Part shown: positions 58,728 through 64,000 of the stretch, piece after piece
Layout: each line of letters begins with the position of its first letter
Numbering within the stretch: the first letter of the stretch is position 1
DNA from: DASUTB01 sp036374835
Lineage (GTDB): Bacteria; Actinomycetota; Actinomycetes; Jiangellales; Jiangellaceae
Assembly (NCBI GenBank): GCA_036374835.1
Contig: DASUTB010000001.1
Span: 124,001-188,000, forward strand
Reading direction: 5' to 3'
DNA length: 64,000 nt
The notes under the pieces: generated by a model
Told to the model about the DNA's origin: nothing
Databases searched by the model: none
The model's input: only the letters and a program-made list of their open reading frames with translations
Program-made: the position numbers and the translations under genes

Positions 58728-61129
58728 GCCTCGACTCCCGCCTCGGAAGTGAGCCGCCGGGTGTGGTCGACGGTCCGCTCCGGCCCTTCGACGATGACCG
58801 GTACGGCGAAGACGGTGTCAACGGCGGATCGGGCGACGCATAGTTCGATCTGGCCCGGCTCGACGATGCGATGGCCGCGTACGCCCGTGAAGGCGGTGAG
58901 GTCGGCGTGCATCCGGAATGTGACGCGGCGCTGCTCGCCGGGTTCGAGCTGCACTCTGGCGTAACCGACGAGACGCACTACGGGCCGGGTGGTCTGCGCC
59001 ACGGGATCGTGCAGGTACAGCTGGACGACATCGGCGCCGGCTCGGTCGCCGTCGTTGCGGACCGACAGCGACACGGTGATCTCCCCGTCGGACCGCATCC
59101 GGGCGAGTTCGGCTCCGACCGGCTCGCCGTCGACGGCAGGGTCCGTCCAGCTGAAAGTCGTGTAGCTCAGCCCGTGCCCGAACGGATACAACGGCGTGGG
59201 GTCAACGACACTCACCTCGGAGCGTCGGCCGAGCGGCGGCGCGAGATAGGTTGCCGGATCGCCCGTCGGCCGCGCGGGGACGCCGACCGGCAGTCGGCCC
59301 GACGGGCACACCCGACCGGACAGCACGCCGGCGACTGCGCTTGCGCCCTCCTCGCCGGGGAAGAACGCCTGTACGGCGGCGGCCAGCCGGTCGGCGTACG
59401 CTCCGAGCGCGTACGGTCGTCCCGTCAGCAGTACCAGAACGACCGGCGTGCCACTGCCGATGAGCTCGTCGAGCAGCTCTCCTTGCACACCCGGCAGCCG
59501 GAGGTCTTCGACGTCGCATCCCTCGCCGGACGTGCCACGACCGAACAGGCCCGCACGGTCGCCGAGGACGGCGACGCAGACGTCGGCCTGTCGTGCCGCA
59601 TCCACCGCTGCGCGGAATCCGGCGGTGTCGTCCCCGGTGACGTCGCAGCCCGCGACGTGCTCGATCTCGGTGCCGCCCAGCTCGTCACGCAACGATTGCA
59701 GGACGGTACGGACCTCGACTCCCAGCCCTGCACCGACCGGGCGGGACGCGCCGTCGACATGGCTGGGGAACGCGTAGCAGCCGAACATCGCGTACGCATC
59801 GTCCGCGTTCGGCCCGACGATCGCGATCCTCGAGGTGCCGCGCAGCGGCAATGCGCCGCCGTTCGCGAGCAGGACGACCGACTCCTCAGCCAGTCGGCGG
59901 GCAGTCTCCCGGGCGGCCGGTGGATCGAGGTCGACGCCGCGGTGCCGGCTGGTGTCCCGCAGCGCCGGAGGGAGGGCCGACCAGTCTGGATCGAGCAGAC
60001 CGAGCTCGCACTTCTGCCGTAGGACCCGCTCGGCGGCGCGATCGATGACCTCCTCGGCGACGACACCGGACCGGACCGCATCCAGCAGAGGCGGCCCGTA
60101 ACAGCGGACCGAAGGCAACTCCACGTCGACGCCCGAGGTCACGGCCAGCACTCCGGCCTCGCCGGCGGCTGCGGCGACCCGGTGCAGCGTTTCCAGGAAC
60201 GACACCCCGAAGTAGTCGGCGACCACCGTCCCCGCGAAACCCCAGGTGTCGCGCAGCAGGTCGGTCAGGAGCGTGCGGTCCGCGGCGACCGGCACGCCGT
60301 CGGTCTCGGTGTACGCGCTCATGACCGACTTGGCGCCGCCGTTTCGAACCGCCATCTCGAACGGCAGCAGCAGCAGGTCCGCCATCTGGCGTGGCCCGAC
60401 CGCGACCGGTGCCAGGTTGCGGGCCGCGTTGGATGCCGAATACCCCGCGAAGTGCTTGAGCGTGGCCACGACCCCCGTCGACTGCAGGCCGATGACGTGC
60501 GCCGTTCCGATGGTTCCGACGAGGTACGGGTCCTCCCCGATGGTCTCCTCCGTGCGGCCCCAGCGGGCGTCGAGCGTCACGTCGAGCACCGGCGCAAGGC
60601 CTTGATGGCCGCCGACGGCCCGAATGGCGTCGCCGATCTGGGCCGCCATCCGTTCGACAAGTACCGGGTCGAACGTTGCGCCCCACGCGAGTGGGGTGGG
60701 GTAGATCGTGGCACCGCGCGTCATGAACCCGGTCAGGCACTCTTCGTGGACGAGCGCCGGGATGCCGAAGCGGTTGGCCGCGACGACGTCCTGCTGCAAT
60801 CGGGCAAGGATCTTGACGCCCTCGGCGGGTGCGACCGGAGCTGTGCCGAGCGGTCTGGTGAGCTGTCCGAGCCCTGATCGCACCAGCTCGGCGAACTCGA
60901 CGGATGTGTCGGCGAGCTCATGTTGATGCGGCGCGACGTCCTGGCTGTCGGGGTCCACGCCGACCCATACGGCGTACAGCTGAGCGACCTTCTCCTCCAG
61001 GTTCATCGCGTTCAGCAGGGAGTCGACCCGGGTCGGCACCGGAAGGGAAGGATCTCGCCACGGCTCGGGCCGGGCCTCCGTCGGTGCGTCCGCGCCGGGC
61101 ACGCCGCCGTCCTCCGTATGCATGGGCAT
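58703..61129 (-). CDS. Glycoside hydrolase family 3 beta-glycosidase
   Basis: 808 residues, no signal peptide, so cytoplasmic. N-terminal TIM barrel (about 30-370) with LDARWGRTEETIGEDPYLVG, LKHFAGY and GFAGTVVADYFGV, whose Asp is the expected nucleophile; alpha/beta sandwich (about 400-620); C-terminal fibronectin-like domain (VSLSVRNDGDRAGADVVQLYLHDP). Beta-glucosidase or beta-xylosidase, not distinguishable here. ATG 61129 follows GGGGAGCG. A divergent LacI regulator and a sugar importer follow, so it likely cleaves the imported oligosaccharide. Confidence 0.9.
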   Translation of the reverse strand: MPMHTEDGGVPGADAPTEARPEPWRDPSLPVPTRVDSLLNAMNLEEKVAQLYAVWVGVDPDSQDVAPHQHELADTSVEFAELVRSGLGQLTRPLGTAPVAPAEGVKILARLQQDVVAANRFGIPALVHEECLTGFMTRGATIYPTPLAWGATFDPVLVERMAAQIGDAIRAVGGHQGLAPVLDVTLDARWGRTEETIGEDPYLVGTIGTAHVIGLQSTGVVATLKHFAGYSASNAARNLAPVAVGPRQMADLLLLPFEMAVRNGGAKSVMSAYTETDGVPVAADRTLLTDLLRDTWGFAGTVVADYFGVSFLETLHRVAAAAGEAGVLAVTSGVDVELPSVRCYGPPLLDAVRSGVVAEEVIDRAAERVLRQKCELGLLDPDWSALPPALRDTSRHRGVDLDPPAARETARRLAEESVVLLANGGALPLRGTSRIAIVGPNADDAYAMFGCYAFPSHVDGASRPVGAGLGVEVRTVLQSLRDELGGTEIEHVAGCDVTGDDTAGFRAAVDAARQADVCVAVLGDRAGLFGRGTSGEGCDVEDLRLPGVQGELLDELIGSGTPVVLVLLTGRPYALGAYADRLAAAVQAFFPGEEGASAVAGVLSGRVCPSGRLPVGVPARPTGDPATYLAPPLGRRSEVSVVDPTPLYPFGHGLSYTTFSWTDPAVDGEPVGAELARMRSDGEITVSLSVRNDGDRAGADVVQLYLHDPVAQTTRPVVRLVGYARVQLEPGEQRRVTFRMHADLTAFTGVRGHRIVEPGQIELCVARSAVDTVFAVPVIVEGPERTVDHTRRLTSEAGVEAHPTTVTG

Positions 61130-61151
61130 CGCTCCCCGGGGTCGTTGCCGA

Positions 61152-61284
61152 GAATTTCCGAACGTCGTGTCAGGCCGCTGGAGCGGTTGCGACACGGTAT
61201 CACCTGCCATATTGGGTGGGAACGGCTGCTACTTTCGAAGTCCGTCCGGCCGTAGCCACGAGGTGGATTGTCCGGAAGTTCCGG
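61152..61284. promoter_or_regulatory. Operator-like sequences between GH3 and lacI-type genes
   Basis: GAATTTCCGAAC (61152-61163, just before the GH3 start) and CCGGAAGTTCCGG (61272-61284, a 13-bp palindrome before the LacI gene). Both contain the pattern GAnTTCCG-gAA that recurs before the sugar-binding-protein gene. Confidence 0.45.
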
Positions 61285-61350
61285 AAGATCGCGAGACTTC
61301 GTTGCTGGTGCCGCATTCCTCTCGGCCGGGCAGCGGGCGATAATGGGCCG

Positions 61351-62427
61351 ATGAACAGTCCGAGCACCGAGCCGGCCGACCGGCCGGCGACGACCGAGCC
61401 GCATCAGAACAATGACCGGCGGCGCGTCACGATATCGCTGATCGCGCACGAGGCCGGCGTTTCGGTGCCGACGGTGTCGAGAGTTGTGAACGGTCGTTCG
61501 GACGTGGCGCCGCAAACGCGGCAGCGAATCGAGGCGCTGTTGCGCCAGTACGGCTATCAGCCGCGGGGAAGCCGGGCTCGGACGACCGATGGCGCCCGGC
61601 TGATCGACCTGGTGTTCAACGACCTCGACAGCCCGTGGGCGGTGGAGATCATCCGCGGTGTGGAGGACGTCGCCCATGCGGCGGGCGTAGGTGCTGTGGT
61701 GTCGACGATTCACCGGAAAGCCGAGCCGGCCCGGCAGTGGTTGCAGAATCTGCGTGCTCGGGCGTCGGACGGTGTGATCCTGGTCAATTCGATGCTCGAG
61801 CCGTCGCTGCTCGCCGAGCTTCGACGGCTGAGCGTGCCGTTGGTCGTGGTGGATCCGGACGGCACACCGACTCTCGACGCACCGGCGATCGGCGCGACCA
61901 ATTGGGCGGGAGGGCTGTCGGCTGCCGAGCATCTGCTGTCGCTGGGGCATCGCCGCATCGGTGTGGTCACCGGACCCCGAAACATGCTGTGCAGCCAGGC
62001 CAGGCTGGACGGTTACCGGGCGGCGCTGACCGCGGCCGGTGTGCAACTCGCCGACGAGTTACTGCATGAGGGGGATTTCTACCACGAGTCCGGTTTCAAG
62101 AGTGGTCAGGCGATACTGACGCTGGCCGAGCCGCCGACGGCGATCTTGGCATCCAGCGACCAGATGGCGCTCGGTGTCTATGAGGCGGTGCGGCAGCACG
62201 GATTGCGGGTGCCGGACGACGTCAGCGTGGTCGGCTTCGATGACCTTCCGGAAGTGAAATGGTCGTCGCCGCCGCTGACCACGGTGCGCCAACCGCTGGC
62301 CGAGATGGGTGCGCTGGCGGCGCGGACCGTGTTGCGTTTGGCCGCCGGAGACGAGGTCGAAAGCCCTCGCGTGGACCTCGCTACGACTCTCGTCGTCCGG
62401 GAAAGTACAACGACGTGGCAACAATGA
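61351..62427 (+). CDS. LacI-family transcriptional regulator
   Basis: 358 residues. HTH: VTISLIAHEAGVSVPTVSRVVNGRSDVAPQTRQRIEALLRQYGYQP (about 26-72), hinge helix region, then a sugar-binding type 1 fold (IDLVFNDLDSPWAVEIIRGVEDVA ... VVGFDDLPEVKWSSPPLTTVRQP). ATG 61351 is used; no strong ribosome site. Expected to repress GH3 and the sugar importer until the sugar arrives. Confidence 0.9.
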   Translation: MNSPSTEPADRPATTEPHQNNDRRRVTISLIAHEAGVSVPTVSRVVNGRSDVAPQTRQRIEALLRQYGYQPRGSRARTTDGARLIDLVFNDLDSPWAVEIIRGVEDVAHAAGVGAVVSTIHRKAEPARQWLQNLRARASDGVILVNSMLEPSLLAELRRLSVPLVVVDPDGTPTLDAPAIGATNWAGGLSAAEHLLSLGHRRIGVVTGPRNMLCSQARLDGYRAALTAAGVQLADELLHEGDFYHESGFKSGQAILTLAEPPTAILASSDQMALGVYEAVRQHGLRVPDDVSVVGFDDLPEVKWSSPPLTTVRQPLAEMGALAARTVLRLAAGDEVESPRVDLATTLVVRESTTTWQQ

Positions 62428-62464
62428 CTCTGGACCCTTGACGTTGCCGATATCTCTCACTATC

Positions 62465-62507
62465 GTCCCGGAAATCACGCCGAAACTTCAGGACGAGTTC
62501 CGGAAAC
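62465..62507. promoter_or_regulatory. Operator-like sequences before the sugar-binding-protein gene
   Basis: GTCCCGGAAATCAC (62465-62478) and GAGTTCCGGAAAC (62495-62507). The second matches the GH3/LacI sites at GAnTTCCGGAA. They lie 40-80 bp before the transporter start. Confidence 0.45.
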
Positions 62508-62547
62508 CGACGATCCGCCAGGGACGACTACCCGGAGGGATACTCAG

Positions 62548-63894
62548 ATGAATCGCAGGACACGGAAGCAAGCCTTCGCACTGGTCGCGGCGATCTCGCT
62601 GTTCGCAACGGCCTGTGCCGGGCAGGACGGCGACTCCGAGGACGACACTGCCGACACCGCGGAGGAGGAGAGCGACGACACCGAAGCCGACGAGGCCGAA
62701 GCCGAGCCGGTGACCATCGAGTGGTGGCACAACTCGAACAACCCTCCCGGCCGGGACGTCTACGAACAGGCGGCCGCCGACTATATGGAGGAGCACCCCA
62801 ACGTCACCATCGAGATCAACGCACAGGCGCACGAGGACATGGTCACGCGACTCGAGGCGGCGATGCAAAGCGGTGACATGCCCGATATCTTCATGGAGCG
62901 TGGCGGCGGTGAGCTCCTGGCCAAGGTCGAGGCCGGCCTGATCAAGGACATCAGCGACGATGCGGCCGAGACGATCGACAAGCTCGGCGGCTCGGTCGCC
63001 GGCTGGCAGGTCGACGGGAGCACGTACGCGCTGCCGTTCAACCTCGGCGTCGTCGGCTTCTGGTACAACACCGATCTGTTCGATCAGGCGGGCGTCAGCG
63101 AGCCGCCGGAGACCCTGGACGACTGGCTTGCCGCGGTCGACGCGCTCAAGGCGGAGGGAATCGAGCCCGTCTCGGTCGGCGCCGGCGACGCCTGGCCGGC
63201 CGCGCACTACTGGTACTACGCGGCACTGCGGCAGTGCGCCCAGGATGTGCTGTCCGACGCGCTCGCGAATCTGGATTTCTCCGACGAGTGCTTCGTTCGC
63301 GCCGGCGAGTCGGTCCAGACCATGGTCGAGGCCGAGCCGTTCAACGCGGGATACCTGACGACGGTGGCGCAGGAGGGCCCGACCTCGGCGTCCGGCCTAC
63401 TGGCGACCGAGCGGGTGGCGATGGAGATGCAGGGCCACTGGGAGCCCGGCGTCATGCAGGGCCTGACCGACGACGGTGAGGGCCTTGGCGACAAGACCGG
63501 CTGGTTCCCGTTCCCGTCGCTCCCGGGCGAAGAGGGTGATCCGGATGCGGTGCTCGGCGGCGGCGACGCGTGGGCGGCGTCCGCGGATGCTCCCGACGAG
63601 GCGGTCGATTTCATCGAGTACCTGCTCTCCGATGAGGTGCAGCAGACCTTCGCCGAGAACGACATGGGTCTGCCGACGAACCCGACCGCGACACAGTACG
63701 TGGCCGACCCGGCACTGTCGGGGCTGCTCGAGGTGCGCGACGCGGCGCCGTACGCGCAGCTCTACCTCGACACGTTCCTCGGCCAGTCGGTCGGTGGTGC
63801 GTTGAACGAGGCGGTGGTGGACTTGTTCGCCGGCCAGGCCTCGCCGCAGGACGTCGTCGACGAGACTCAAGCAGCGGCCGACGCTCAGCAGTGA
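62548..63894 (+). CDS. Sugar ABC transporter substrate-binding lipoprotein
   Basis: 448 residues of the extracellular solute-binding family 1 (CUT1). Lipobox LFATACAG, an acidic linker, then VTIEWWHNSNNPPGRDVYEQAAADYMEEHPNVTIEI, MQSGDMPDIFMERGGGELLAKVEAG, ALPFNLGVVGFWYNTDLFDQAG and GGGDAWAASADAPDEAVDFIEYL. ATG 62548 follows CCGGAGGGATACTCAG. First gene of an importer operon; its stop overlaps the permease start (GTGA). Confidence 0.92.
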   Translation: MNRRTRKQAFALVAAISLFATACAGQDGDSEDDTADTAEEESDDTEADEAEAEPVTIEWWHNSNNPPGRDVYEQAAADYMEEHPNVTIEINAQAHEDMVTRLEAAMQSGDMPDIFMERGGGELLAKVEAGLIKDISDDAAETIDKLGGSVAGWQVDGSTYALPFNLGVVGFWYNTDLFDQAGVSEPPETLDDWLAAVDALKAEGIEPVSVGAGDAWPAAHYWYYAALRQCAQDVLSDALANLDFSDECFVRAGESVQTMVEAEPFNAGYLTTVAQEGPTSASGLLATERVAMEMQGHWEPGVMQGLTDDGEGLGDKTGWFPFPSLPGEEGDPDAVLGGGDAWAASADAPDEAVDFIEYLLSDEVQQTFAENDMGLPTNPTATQYVADPALSGLLEVRDAAPYAQLYLDTFLGQSVGGALNEAVVDLFAGQASPQDVVDETQAAADAQQ

Positions 63895-64000
63895 CCAGCG
63901 CAATGACCGGGTCCGCCGGCGGCACCTCCGAGGCGCCGCCGGCGGACCTCGCACCGATGGGTACCAGGCGCCCGGAGGTTCGCCGCAGGCGGCGGCGCGA
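63891..64000 (+). CDS. Probable sugar ABC transporter permease, N-terminus only
   Basis: Only about 36 codons are visible: a Gly/Ala/Pro-rich stretch ending RRPEVRRRRRR, the usual basic cytoplasmic N-tail before the first helix of a CUT1 permease. GTG 63891 overlaps the binding-protein stop. The assignment rests on position; the helices lie beyond the window. Confidence 0.6.
   Translation, partial: MTSAMTGSAGGTSEAPPADLAPMGTRRPEVRRRRRR

Noticed and set aside
1..64000. CRISPR array or prophage
   Set aside because: No regularly spaced direct repeats and no phage structural, integrase or transposase genes were found; the repeats seen are dispersed palindromes.

Overview
This 64 kb window is dense, high-GC DNA with many GTG starts and 4-nt ATGA/GTGA overlaps, typical of an actinobacterium. 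Lineage markers agree: a 14-subunit nuoA-N operon flanked by menaquinone genes, an F420-type luciferase-like oxidoreductase and a Rex-type operator. I cannot name the genus; a Jiangellales or Nocardioides-like high-GC lineage is only a guess. No rRNA, tRNA, CRISPR array or transposase was seen.

Layout. (1) 0-3.5 kb: serC (cut by the window edge), citrate synthase and pdxH, with a broken subtilase gene and a strong hairpin between. (2) 3.9-23.3 kb: a respiratory block, menG - menJ - nuoABCDEFGHIJKLMN - long-chain polyprenyl diphosphate synthase. It makes menaquinone and the NADH dehydrogenase that reduces it. (3) 23.4-24.9 kb: a GAF-domain regulator without AAA+ domain. (4) 25.1-43.6 kb: a large catabolic locus organised around one XRE-cupin regulator. 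The leftward arm encodes two Tat-exported amidohydrolases, a branched-chain-amino-acid/amide-type ABC importer (with a permease-ATPase fusion) and a zinc-ribbon methyltransferase-like protein. The rightward arm encodes an M24-family enzyme, an orphan 2-oxoacid dehydrogenase E1 alpha/beta pair, an ATZ/TRZ-type amidohydrolase, a bicupin, a divergent SDR and a 3-hydroxyisobutyrate-dehydrogenase-like enzyme. Similar operator-like sequences lie in front of both arms. The substrate is unknown; an N-acyl, amide or ureide compound hydrolysed outside the cell is my inference. (5) 43.7-47.5 kb: a coiled-coil membrane protein, an ABC-F resistance-type ATPase and an archaeal-type AAA ATPase with an AT-rich palindrome at its start. 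(6) 47.5-53 kb: an ACMSD-like decarboxylase/hydrolase, an IclR regulator and a divergent NitT/TauT-type ABC importer. (7) 53-58.7 kb: a tandem OsmC protein, an F420/LLM oxidoreductase, a MarR-DHA2 efflux pair and threonine ammonia-lyase. (8) 58.7-64 kb: a GH3 glycosidase, a LacI regulator and a sugar ABC importer cut by the window end, sharing operator-like TTCCGGAA sequences.

The most unusual structure is the set of short interspersed elements. Family 1 (about 65 bp, starting GAATGAyCACrTwAA) has six copies, five of them starting 0-15 nt from a stop codon in gene orientation. Family 2 (about 80-92 bp, palindromic) has three copies within 53-57.5 kb, one with an inverted core. Family 3 (about 55 bp) lies inside three unrelated coding regions, always in the same reading frame, so it adds a similar peptide to NuoI, the bicupin and a dehydrogenase. 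Two other palindromes sit in frame inside menJ and nuoG. Together they suggest small mobile palindromic elements that are tolerated inside essential respiratory genes.
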